DNA of 64,000 nucleotides from Strongyloides papillosus (Eukaryota > Nematoda > Chromadorea > Rhabditida > Strongyloididae): the NCBI GenBank assembly GCA_005656395.1, contig SRSI01000007.1, positions 310,001-374,000 of the forward strand, given 5' to 3'. Each line of letters begins with the position of its first letter. The stretch's first letter is position 1. Below are positions 22,647-33,499 of the stretch, piece after piece. A program made the translations under genes and the position numbers. The notes below the pieces were generated by a model. The model was not told the origin of the DNA, did no database searches, and was given only the letters and a program-made list of their open reading frames with translations.

Positions 22647-24574
22647 TAATTAAAAAAATGATCTAATCACATAAAGATTCAACAAAAAATAAAAAACATA
22701 TTTTATGGAAATTTTGTTTAACGCTCATGTTTTTTGAACATATTTTATACTAAAAATATAGATGATTTTTTATTTGGAAAAAGACTGACCCATAATTATA
22801 AATATATTCAAATGTTAGTTGGAATGTATGATATTTATCAAAAGTGCTTAATATGTACAAAAATTGAATAAAACTCATAACACCATGCAATTCTTTATTA
22901 AATCAACAGTTGTAATATTTATTCAAGATATTATAATAAAGAAAATTAGTAATAAAATAATATATAATAGTATTGATGTATATATGTTCAATATTAAATT
23001 AATGTTAATGGATAACGCAACAAAATAAGAGTTGTTGTGTGAGATATCTATATATCAATTCAATACAATACACTATCAAACTGTCATTGTAAATAAGTAG
23101 GATTGAAATAGAAATTTTGATTTCTTTTGTATTAAGATAAAATTATGTTCTACATGTTTTATTTTTAATTTAAAATTTTCAAACTAGTTTTTTTTCACCT
23201 TGTCAGTATATTTTTAGCTTTTCCAATTTATTATTTATAACAAGCAGAAATTCGGTAAAAAAACATATATAATATTTATTATATATTAATACTGAGTAAT
23301 ACGATTACTCATAATGCATGTTTTGGATAATGAAATATAAAATTCGAAGGTTAATTTTTTATATAACATACATTTTTGCACTTACATTTAACTTTTGTAT
23401 CGGAAAGGAAGAAAAAAATTTTAATTACTATGGTTTTAATTCATTAATTATGAAGATAATGTTCTTAAGGGAATTAATTATTTATCACCTTCGCATTAAT
23501 CACGGCATTTAACAATTCATCTTTTTATTATGGTGACATTCATAAATGTTTGTGTGACAAAAATTATTCTTTAATGCCACCATTTAATAGTTATTCTATG
23601 ATTATGATATTTTAAAAAACAAAAAAACACTACAGTCATAATAAACAAAGTGATAATATAAAGAGTATAATTTATTTCCTTTTTTTCATATGCCAAACTT
23701 ATATATAATTTTAAACTTATCTGTTTTTATTAAAAATTAATTTCTAGTTTATTATTTTAAATTCTAATAGGACATGTGTGAATTTGACTATATCTCAAAA
23801 TTCAGATCTGATATATTATCACTCAAAAAAGCTAACAATACATTTTTCACTGCCTACGTAAATGAAAGAGTTTTATAGAATCATCTAAATTATTAATTAC
23901 CATCTAAGTACAAACTACGTTTTTTTGTATGTAAATATAAAAAATTAATTATTTTGAAAAATTACTGATAAAGCTATCAATCGTAACCTGTAATAGACAG
24001 TATTATTGGAAGTTGTTAAATTAATTATAATGAATGCGTATTAATTTATTGCAGAAATTGCATTTGTTTTTTAAAAAAGGAAATACCTATATCGTTAAAA
24101 GTTAACGCCGGAATAAATGATTAAATTTTAAAGTTATAACATTAGTTTATAAATAGTTTTTTAAGTCAAAATGATAGAAATCGTACTCAGAATTTAAAAC
24201 AATTTCTATTTAATCTAGTTTCATTTTTATAATTGTAAAACAAATTATCAAAAGACTAAAAATTCAAGAGTATAAAGTGCAAAACTTTAGTGAACAAAAA
24301 AAACATTTGTAAATATAAAGTTACTTAAATTTTGCATAGTGAGAATTATTATTAAACTTAATTATGTGAGGGTAAAACCTAATTACATACTTTTCGTAGG
24401 AAAATCTCATATAAACATGTCTTACATTAGAAATTATTCTAAGATACAAATTAAATATAAATTATTTATTACAATTTTCTTATTTAAAATATTAGATTTA
24501 ACACTTTAATTAATTTTGTTATTTCCAGGTTTATTTCCGCATGAATATTATTTAAAAAATTCCTATCATAAAAA
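22647..24574. other. Shared upstream region of two divergent genes
   Basis: AT-rich DNA between the minus-strand channel and the plus-strand chemoreceptor. A TTATTTCCAG acceptor at 24528 lies 46 bp before the chemoreceptor start. Otherwise I see no element. Confidence 0.4.
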
Positions 24575-25516
24575 ATGGGCCCTGCAACTATTGACTATAT
24601 TCTTCTTGTTTTCAAAGTATCATCAATTATGTTCTACTTTTTGGTGATGTGGTTTCTCTATCATAAAAGTTTCAAAGAAGATGGTGATTCAACCAAACCA
24701 TTTTATGCTTACTTCATAATTAATGGATTTGTAGATAGTTTCAATATTTTGATGATGACCTTCCTACTAGACGTCTCCAGTTGGGGATGGTTCTATGATT
24801 ACTTCAAATATGATGAATCTTTCCACCGTTGGTCACCAGTTTTTTCTTACCTTCCAATCTTCTGGTCTGAGATGGGAAACTTCGTTATAACTTTTAACCG
24901 TTTTGTTGCATTAAATTTCCCAATGATATACAAATATCACTGGAATTGGAAAGTATTCACTGTATTTCTTACTATTCAATTTTCCCTTCCATTAATAATT
25001 TATCACTATTTAATTGGTGAAAAAACTAAATTAAACTACCTCGAGGAATCAGATACTTACAGTCTATCAATGGCGAGGTCTGAAATTTCCCAACGAAATA
25101 ATATTACAGCCACCATTTTCACGTCAACCATTTTTACTTTAACTTTAATTATGTGTATTTTTAATGTAGTAAAATTCAGGAAGTTTGCCAACAACAAGCA
25201 CGAAAAGAAAACCGTTTTGCCCTTTGTTTTATACTGTTCATTTATCTGTTTATCAATGTTATTCTTAACTGCGGCATATACTACAAAAATGATTGGTACT
25301 ATCATTAAAAGTGAAGACCTTAGAGCACATGCTCAAAGTTATGTAACTTCAACGATGTTGTGTATGACAGTTATTCATCCATATTTACTCCTGCTTATTA
25401 ACAAACGTTTACGTCAAAACTTTTTTATGTACTACTTGCCAATTGGAAAAACTAATACTGTTACAGGTACACATATTCAGACGAAGAAAAACGGTGTCAC
25501 TTCAGTGGTAAAGTAA
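24575..25516 (+). CDS. Seven-transmembrane chemoreceptor, serpentine class (SRG-like)
   Basis: A single-exon frame of 313 residues with about seven hydrophobic segments and no signal peptide, the usual length for nematode chemosensory GPCRs. After TM3 the sequence VITFNRFVALNFPMIY corresponds to the position of the class A DRY region; NRF followed by a basic/proline segment is typical of the srg and related families. The C-terminal tail after TM7 (INKRLRQNFFMYY) is short and basic. The start follows a TTTCCAG acceptor at 24528, consistent with trans-splicing. Such receptors sit in sensory cilia and detect environmental or host odours. The subfamily assignment is tentative; ligand unknown. Confidence 0.75.
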   Translation: MGPATIDYILLVFKVSSIMFYFLVMWFLYHKSFKEDGDSTKPFYAYFIINGFVDSFNILMMTFLLDVSSWGWFYDYFKYDESFHRWSPVFSYLPIFWSEMGNFVITFNRFVALNFPMIYKYHWNWKVFTVFLTIQFSLPLIIYHYLIGEKTKLNYLEESDTYSLSMARSEISQRNNITATIFTSTIFTLTLIMCIFNVVKFRKFANNKHEKKTVLPFVLYCSFICLSMLFLTAAYTTKMIGTIIKSEDLRAHAQSYVTSTMLCMTVIHPYLLLLINKRLRQNFFMYYLPIGKTNTVTGTHIQTKKNGVTSVVK

Positions 25517-25581
25517 AATTTTATAAATCTCCTTTGGTAGACTATGAAGTAGACAAGTCTATGTCCATGATATTAATTTTA

Positions 25582-25765
25582 GGCCGTTCCCGGAGATAGG
25601 TGCAAGACCGGGCCGACCAGTGAACGGTGAGAGGCAAGCCTCAGCAACCATTCAGGTCCCAAAAATCATCTAATCTCAAAACCATCAATGATGGTTGTAC
25701 CAGAGATTAAGCTGATAAGAACAGATACTACACTTTGATCTGAGCTAAAAAGCTCGAGAAGCGAT
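25582..25765 (-). ncRNA. U2 spliceosomal snRNA
   Basis: On the minus strand the RNA starts at 25765 with ATCGCTTCTCGAGC, the conserved U2 5' stem I. It continues with GATCAAAGTGTAGTATCTG, containing the branch-point recognition GTAGTA (plus-strand 25726-25731), then TTCTTATCAGCTTAATCTC of stem IIa. The Sm-binding site ATTTTTGG is at 25659-25666 and is followed by GC-rich 3' stem-loops III and IV, ending near 25582. About 184 nt, as expected. U2 pairs with the intron branch site in the spliceosome; in nematodes it also serves trans-splicing. The exact 3' end is estimated. Confidence 0.95.
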
Positions 25766-26364
25766 ACAGGCCATGGTTTTAGTAAAGGTACAGTACCTGA
25801 AATAATTCTAATAACAGCTGGGTTAATAATAACAAGACAAAGAGAAAAACAAGGGATTATGTTTCCGTTAATATTTCTACAATATTTTTGTTATTTATAT
25901 ATAAAATAAAACACATTGAAACTTTTTACATTAATTCTATCGTTCCATATATTATCTTTGATAATGATAATTATTTGTTGAACTATGAAAATTAAATTGA
26001 CCAATAAGATTCGTCCATATCATCACACTATTTCCACATCACCACTCAGTATGTAAGACAACAATTCCTCAAACATTATTCATTATTTTAGGTGACAGGA
26101 TTCTTGAAAAAATTATTATTCAAGTAGGGATATCAAATGATTATCAAGAGATGTTTATATTGTTTATTTTCACAATCAATTTAGTTTAATCTATTGTACA
26201 ATGTTTACATTATTGTTAGTCCGTAAGAGACTGACGTCAGCAGAATACATTGGAATTATGTATCTTTAGGCGTTCCTATGATATCTAAACATTTTAATAT
26301 CACGTTCCTGCTTTATATTACAAATAAATATTATTTTTTAAATAAAGTATTTTTTTAGATCTCT
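25766..26364. other. U2 promoter side and upstream region of the DNAJC3 gene
   Basis: The U2 promoter must lie just right of 25765 (the stretch CCATGGTTTTAGTAAAGG near 25770-25790 may include it). At 26358-26359 a TTTTTTTAG acceptor lies six bases before the DNAJC3 start codon, a likely spliced-leader site. Nothing else is recognised. Confidence 0.4.
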
Positions 26365-27906
26365 ATGGGGGTACATAGTTCTCCGTATCGAATTGGATTA
26401 TTCCTATACTCTCTTTTTTTACCAGGTAACCGTTAAAATGAAAATCACAATATATTTACAATTCATTTTGTAGTTATTTTAATAAATGGAAATAATGTAG
26501 AAAATCTTCTAAAAGAAGGAATGACACTTTTAGCAAATGGTCAACTACCGGAAGCAGCACAAAAATTCCAAGCAGCTATTGATATTGAACCAAACAATTA
26601 CCAGGCCCTTTACAGACAAGCAACTGTATATTTAGCCATGGGACGACCTGATGCTGCAGTTGATGATTTAACAAAAGTCATAAACCTCAAACCAGACTTC
26701 ATTTCAGCCGTCAACCAAAGAGGAGGTGTTTACCTGAAGCAATGTAAATTGGAAAAGGCTAGAGAAGATTACAAAACTGTACATAAACACGAGAAGAATA
26801 GTGAAAGTAAACAAAAAATAGATTTAGTTACAAATATTGAAACATGGTTGGAATATGCTAATGATTATTTTGAAAATAATGATTATTCTAATGCAGTTTC
26901 ATATCTTTCAAAGGCCATTGAACATTGCCAATGGGCTCCACATTTGTACAAAAAGAGAGCTGTATGTTATGAGGAGAATGGAGAAATTCAAAAAGCAATT
27001 ACAGATTTTAGAGCCGTTACTAAATTAACTTCAGATTCAAGAGAAATTTTCTTAAAAGTTTCAAAATTACATTATTTACTTGGTGATGCTGGTAGTGCTC
27101 TTATCCAAATTAGAGAATGTCTTAAACTCGATCCAGATGACAAGGAATGTTTTGTTTTCTTTAAAAAAGTTAAAAAGCTTGATAAATTAAGAGAACAAAT
27201 AGATAAATTTATCGAAAAGAAAAAATGGATGGAATGCCTAGAGAAAACTGTTGAAGTATTTAAGGCTGAAAAAGAAAATGAACGTATTCAATTAGATACA
27301 ATGCGTTATTCCTGTAAATGTAATATGAAAGCAGGACATACTGCAGAAGCTATCAGAGATTGTTCTGAAGTACTAAAGAATTTAAATGCCGATGATGTTG
27401 AAGTTTTAGTTGACCGTGCTGAAGCTTACATTCTTGATGAAAATTATGAAGCTGCCGTAAATGACTATAAAAGAGCCCATGAATTAGATGAAAATAATAA
27501 TTCCATATCTGAAGGACTACAGAAAGCACAAAGATTGCTGAAACAATCAAAGAAGAAAGATTACTACAAGATTCTTGGACTAAAGAGAAATGCAAAGAAG
27601 AGCGATGTTATGAAGGCATATAGAAAATTAGCGCGAAAATGGCATCCTGATAACTTCCAAAATGAAGAAGAAAAGAAGAAGGCAGAGAAGATGTTCATTG
27701 ACATTGCTGCAGCAAAGGAAGTCCTAACTGATCCAGAAAAGAAAGCACAATTCGACAATGGACAAGATCCATTAGATCCAGAATCCCAACAAGGAAGTCA
27801 TGCACATCCATTCCATCAAGGATTCCACTTCCATCAAGGTGGCTTTGGTGGATTTGATTTTGGTGATGGTGGAAGTTTTGGTGGATTCAAATTTACATTT
27901 GGATAG
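26365..27906 (+). CDS. dnj-7: DNAJC3 / P58IPK-type ER co-chaperone (TPR + J domain)
   Basis: Two exons: 26365-26425 and 26474-27906, with a 48-nt intron (GTAACC...TTGTAG), about 497 residues. Exon 1 is short but supplies the signal peptide (YRIGLFLYSLFLPVILING); starting at the ATG at 26521 would lose it. Residues about 30-370 hold tandem TPR repeats. A J domain follows (YYKILGLKRNAKKSDVMKAY, then the catalytic HPD in KWHPD), and a Gly/Phe/His-rich tail ends the protein. In animals this protein works in the ER lumen with BiP and takes part in the unfolded-protein response. The 5' end lies six bases after TTTTTTTAG. It is followed at 361 bp by the MIC10 gene on the same strand, close enough for a possible operon. 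Confidence 0.93.
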
Positions 27907-28261
27907 GCTTTAATATTATTTAATATATATATTTTAACGGTTTTTTTTTCTCTTTATTTTAAAAAGTATACGGTTCTTGTGCTTTTTTTTGATTGATAAA
28001 GAAAGATAATAAGCAAACTTTTAATTGAAACCAAATTGTCTTTTAATTGTTATCTTATAAAAAGTAATATTTCGCCAACTTTTTTTACATTTGTTTAATA
28101 ACATCTATGAAGGTGCACGTGTCCAATATTTGATATCTTAACACGTCTTTTTGTTGAATGAATGAGTAAATTCTCACATTTATTTGTTGTTGAATACTAT
28201 TTGGTATTTCCAAACCTTAATTAATAGATTCTGTTATTTTATTTATTATTTTTTGTTCTAG

Positions 28262-28553
28262 AATAGATATGGGAGATCGCTCAGAGAACATAGTTGGAGA
28301 AAAAATTGATCGTTGTTTGGCTGACACAAGTTTCAAAGTCCTTGGTGCAGCATCAGTAGGAGTCGTAGTTTCAGCTCTACTTCTAAAGGGAAGGACTTTT
28401 CCAATATGGTTAGGGTTAGGTTTCGGATTGGGCTCAGGCTGGAATAATTGTAACCACGATTTGAAAGCACCATATTTGTTACATGGAAAAAAAGTAAAAG
28501 ATGGGTCTGGAAAAGAAATTATACAACTTGTGGATCCAACATTAAAAAACTAG
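28262..28553 (+). CDS. MIC10: MICOS complex subunit MIC10
   Basis: The coding frame starts at 28269 and has 94 residues in one exon. A TTTTGTTCTAG acceptor ends at 28261, so the transcript is probably trans-spliced a few bases before the ATG. MIC10 is a small hairpin protein of the mitochondrial inner membrane that oligomerises to bend cristae junctions. Evidence: N-terminal signature KIDRCLADTSFK, two hydrophobic segments each with glycine-rich oligomerisation motifs (GAASVGVVVSALLLKG and GLGFGLGSGW), and the conserved segment CNHDLKAPYLLHGKKV after TM2. Length fits the family. It may be co-transcribed with the upstream DNAJC3 gene. Confidence 0.92.
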
Positions 28554-29260
28554 GATGTAATTATATATGTTTGATAGATTTCCATTATTGTCATTTCTAA
28601 TTTTTCATTGCCTCAGTAAATGAATAGAAGGATTTAGCATTTTGTTAATTTAAAATTTTGTTAATTATTTCTATTATATAAGGTTCTTTCCTTAAAGAGA
28701 TATCTATTTTTGCTTAAATCCACTTATTATCTACTCCCTTTACATGTACTTAATGAAGCATATTATGTAAAAAAAATTTTATAAACATGATACCAAAACA
28801 CACAGATGTATTTACACTTTAATGTTATTTAGTGTATTCATCATGACGCAAAAGAAGAGTGTTAAATATATTTTTAATATTGTTTTCTAATAATAGTTGC
28901 ATCAATTTTCGCTATTTTTTTATGTATTATTTTGCAAAGCTTGAGGCTACTAAACTTTAGAATTATTTTTAATATTTATTTTGTGTTTTACGGGTGTAAG
29001 TAAGCTGTATAATACTTGTTACCACGTTTTATGTACTAAATCAATAGACAGACAATACTGTTATTAAAAAACTGTCATCACAAATTGATCGTTATTTGCC
29101 ATATTTAGAGTAGGCCATAGCCTGTTTGTTTGTTCGGTCTCTTAAGAGAAGAGCATATCTAAAACATTTTTCAATAAAATAAATTTATCCCTCGTTACAC
29201 GTTGTATATTTATTTTTTAGATAATTACTATTAATTTTATCTAAAGCTAACTAAACAAAA
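28554..29260. other. Intergenic region between MIC10 and TPD52-like genes
   Basis: No gene. A TATTTTTTAG acceptor at 29219-29220 lies 40 bp before the next start codon and is a plausible spliced-leader site. Confidence 0.4.
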
Positions 29261-29821
29261 ATGGAAACTCCATCTAGTGATAGTAAGTTGTGCGTGTAAT
29301 TAATTTCAAATTGCCTCACTTTAGCCCCATCATACAATGGTACCATGCCAATATCAGAACATGAAAGAGAGGAACTAAAGAATGAATTGCAAAAGGTAGT
29401 TAATTTAATTTTCAGTAGAATTTTATTCTATTTTTAGACTGAAGAAGAAATCCGGACTTTACGTCAAGTATTGACAGCTCGTGTTAAACACGCACAGGAA
29501 TTAAAGAAGAAGTTAGGTGTATCACCATTAGCTGAAGTTACCAGTGAGATTAATGACTCACTTCGTCAGGTTAAAGATAGCCAAGCATACCAAAAAACTG
29601 CTGAAGTTGCTGCTGCTACAGCTGAAACAGTAGCTACAAAATGGCAGGAGATGAAGAGTTCTTCTATATTCAAATCTTTTGAATCTAAATTGGGAAGTGC
29701 TTACAATACCGCCAAGATGGCTGCTTCAACATCAATTGATCACTTATCTGGTGTTCGCTCAACCCAAAATTCAGCCACTCCAACACCACAGACAGAAGCC
29801 CCGCCATCTCGTTTGTCATAA
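29261..29821 (+). CDS. Tumour protein D52 (TPD52) family protein
   Basis: Three exons: 29261-29282, 29325-29395, 29438-29821 (introns of 42 nt each), about 158 residues. The conserved coiled coil covers roughly residues 20-65 (EREELKNELQK, then TEEEIRTLRQVLTARVKHAQ and ELKKKLG), followed by the family's SQAYQKTAE and the C-terminal SSIFKSFESKLGSAYNTAK, which corresponds to the ATFKSFE signature. The tail is Thr/Pro-rich. TPD52 proteins form coiled-coil homo- and heterodimers and act in vesicle trafficking and lipid storage. The first exon codes only seven residues, so the gene is easily mis-started at an internal codon. Confidence 0.88.
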
Positions 29822-32131
29822 TTTATAATACCAACCACATTTTAAACCGGAATTTTTATATATTTTTTCAGTTTTCTCACAAGTCAATAAAACATACAAA
29901 ACTTCTCAATAATTAAATTGATTGTCACCAAACTTTTTATTTTTATATTACTATTTGTTTCGCATCAATTACTTTAAAAAGGAAGAATGGTTTGTTTTCT
30001 CAAACTTCAAAATACAAGAGGTTCGCTGAGGAAAGAAAATGACAATTGTACGCTTGCTTTGAAACTCCCTATAATCTGTTATTTTTTATGAATATACTTT
30101 TAACTTATCATTTGTGTTTTACTTGTGATTAAAATTTCTGATAAGGCTAATACTGTTATCATTCTAAATTCACACCCATTTCTTGTTCTTGAAATTGCTA
30201 CCACTGTAATGAGATATGTGCTATTATAAATTATCTCTGTGCTTCTTCATACAACAATTTTTTATTTAATTTGATTTATATGAGGTTAGAATAATGTAAA
30301 TTTTTAATAAAATAACTCTTTTCATAATGAGGAAAAATAAAGCTAAATTAAAAATTAATTTTAATTGCAGAGAAAGACATATTGCATTAATAAGATGTAA
30401 TAAATTTCTAGCAAAATGTATAAAAATATTTTTATATTTATTATGATAATTTAAAATTTAAAAAAAAAATCTCAACAAATTGTTGTGTATTAAGTATTTT
30501 ATTTAAATCTATTTTAAGTATAATTTTTAGAGCTATAACTTTTTTAGGGAAAAATTCATAACTTAAATGACTATACTCAGATTATTAATAGTGAGTTATT
30601 AGTAATAACTTGTTAAAAAAGTGTCATATGCCGTTTTATCATAATAATGAATTTATCCATTGACTTGTTAACTGAAGCTTTGTTTTTGATTTTAAAAACC
30701 ATTTGTATGTTAAAAAGAAATTTATTGTTTTATATGACACAATTAATTTTATTTTTAAACCATTTTTATTATTTTCGTTTTATTTTATGATCATGTATTT
30801 AAAATGGCACTTTATTTTCTATTTCGTTTATTCATAAATAAAACATTTGAATGGATAAAAAATGTAGTTTGGCATTAAAGCTAATTTTATAATACTTTGT
30901 ACTTTAAACAGAAATTGCTATAGAAGATTTTTATTTGTACGAAAAATATATCTATATTATTTTATTTATATCATTTAACCATACAAGAAAAACACTTTTT
31001 TCATTTATAATTATGGTTGTGTCAACACACATATTTATATACAACTATCATCCACTGAAGTGAGAAAACTTTATAAGACGAGATAAAATTTAATGAAATA
31101 TTCTACAAATTATTTAATAAAGTAACTTATTTTGAGATTAAAATTATAGTTAATTAAAAGTAAGAAATTGATAAACTTTGAAAATTGCAACACTCACAGA
31201 CTAAAATTCTCATCTTGAGGTTGATCGGATAAAAATTTATATAATGTCGTTAGAAATTAATTATCATTTAGTGGCAAATGACAATAAATAAGATTTTATC
31301 ATCTTTATGTCTTATTATCGGTATCACCACTTTGATACATTCCATATTGTTGTTTAGATACATCCTCACAAATCATTTTTGCTTATCCGTAAACCTTTGG
31401 TCATAACTTTATATTGTTATTTTTTATAATTTATATTTTTTCTGTAATAATATTTGTCTTACTAAAGATACGCCTTTTTTCATTTCATTTTAAAATTATC
31501 AATCCTTATTTTCCTTTATGCATTTTAGTTGAGATTTTTGAAGAAGCATCATTTTGTCCTGAATGTAAAAAAAAAGTTTGTTTTAAAATGTTTCATAGAT
31601 TTTAATAGAATATTCAAACCATATTACTTAAAGTTTGCATCCCCTTTTTGATATCTACACATATAAAATACTTAAAGTCATTATAAACAATTATATGTCA
31701 GAAGATATATAAAAGGTTGAATTAATAGCAAGTGACATTATTTGTAGTTTAATTTTATTCTTTCTTATTTAAAGATCCATTTTTAATGCTAATTTGTCCT
31801 ATAAATTTATCTTTGATATCACTCACTGTTTTTATCTTCTCAAAAATTATTTTCTTTTGTAGATAACTGCTTAAATTTGTTAGTTAATGGCAGTAAAGGT
31901 GCTTTGATGACGTCAAAGTTTGGTAGTTGTCTATATTATCAAATAGTATCTGTATTAAATTATTGTTTTACAGTAATGTGTTTACAATTTTTTACTTTCT
32001 TTTTTATTAATAAATTTATAATCCACACACTGAATGAAAAAAAATTATATAATAGTAAATTTTAAGGGTGACTTTACTTTTTCTTCTAATATTTATCATT
32101 AACACTAAATAAACCTTATTTTTCAACAAAA
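29822..32131. other. Intergenic region upstream of the EF-hand gene
   Basis: AT-rich DNA of 2.3 kb. I see short open frames but none with codon use, splice context or similarity that supports a gene. Confidence 0.4.
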
Positions 32132-32695
32132 ATGGGTTGTTGTGTAGCTAAAGAAGCTAAATTAATGAAAAAAACTAAGGTAGGCAACTAATTTTATCTT
32201 TTAAAATCCTTATAAAATTATTTATAGGTTGCCACGCCACCTGTAATTTTTAATCAAATCCATGATTCAGATGCTTTAATTGAGATTACAGCATTATTTG
32301 AAAAGTTTGATCTTAACAGTAATGGTTTCATTGAGAGAAATGAACTTAAAAATGTGATGGAGTCAATGGATGGAAAAGTAACAGAATCTGAAATAGATAA
32401 CATGTTCCTTGTTGCTGATAAAAACAAAGATGGAAAAATTGACTTTGAAGAGTTTAAAGAATTAATTTGGGCGAATAATGATGTATTGAGTATTCAAACA
32501 ACATTCAGAACATTGGATTCAAACAGAGACGGGTTTATAACTAAAGATGATCTTATTACAGCATTGAAAAATGGTATAATTACAAATGAAGTATACAATT
32601 CTGTGACCAAATATCTAGAAAGTGATAACAAAGTGTCATTGGGATTCTCTGAATTTTATAGTTTAATGCCTAGTGAACATAGATATTTGTTATGA
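32132..32695 (+). CDS. Membrane-anchored EF-hand calcium-binding protein
   Basis: Two exons: 32132-32179 and 32228-32695, intron 48 nt, 171 residues. The N-terminus MGCC is a consensus for N-myristoylation at Gly2 with palmitoylation at Cys3/Cys4, so the protein probably sits on a membrane. EF-hand loops: DLNSNGFIERNE, DKNKDGKIDFEE and DSNRDGFITKDD, all with the acidic/Gly/Ile pattern needed for calcium; a fourth, C-terminal one (ESDNKVSLGFSE) is degenerate. The layout resembles calmodulin-like and calcineurin B-like proteins. Without exon 1 the acylation signal would be missed. Specific partner unknown. Confidence 0.88.
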
Positions 32696-33499
32696 TTATA
32701 AAGAATAAATAATTAAATATTGTATATTCACTATTTTACAATTTAATTTCTGTTCTTAATGTATTACTATAAATAAATCACTCTAAAACACATGTTTTTA
32801 CCATTACCCATAAAGTAAATCAGGTTAGAAAACTTTTTTTTAAGGTTTCATCTTGTACTTTAACAAGATTATTCCTTTCGACGAATCCTACGTTTTCATT
32901 AAATTAGTTTTGTCTCATTGTAAACATTCACTCAAAATGTTGTTATTATCATTATTAAATTTAAAATAAAATTTTATTGAATCGGAGATTATTTCTTAAA
33001 ATTCAATCATCATTTATTTTTAATGGATAAATTTAAAAACAATTCACTTCCAATAAATATTATATTTCAATTTCCTGTAAATGATATCAAAACATGAAGG
33101 TGGATAATCCTGAAGACTTTAAAAAAATCTTTTAATTACATTCTACTTAAAAAATGTTTTAAATAATATTCTATATAAGGATTATCTCAATAACTTTTAG
33201 TAATTCACATAAATTTCATAAAATGATTAAATTTAAGGGAAAATATTAACTAATTTTCAAATGCGTTTCTAAGAGAAACATTATCTTAAAATATTATTAA
33301 TATTTTAATAAATCTGATCAAAAATAAATAATAAGAATTGCTTCTTGAAGGGAATTTTTCAGTTTATGGAAAAGTGTATTTATTTTAAAATGATACCACA
33401 AAATAACAGTAAAATATTACGAGAAACGTGGCGACCACTAACCAATCTCGTTTAAAGTTTATTTAATTTTCATTTTTAAAACTATATTATCATTTTCAG
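32696..33499. other. Upstream region of the threonyl-tRNA synthetase gene
   Basis: AT-rich; the TTTTCAG acceptor at 33498-33499 marks the 5' end of the first recognised exon. No other element is seen. Confidence 0.4.

Noticed and set aside
23318..23512. 64-codon frame with a signal-like N-terminus
   Set aside because: Hydrophobic start but no conserved or Cys-rich mature part; likely chance.
31414..32065. Two short frames (63 and 62 codons)
   Set aside because: No motif, composition follows AT bias; a CPEC-like stretch in the first is too short to call.
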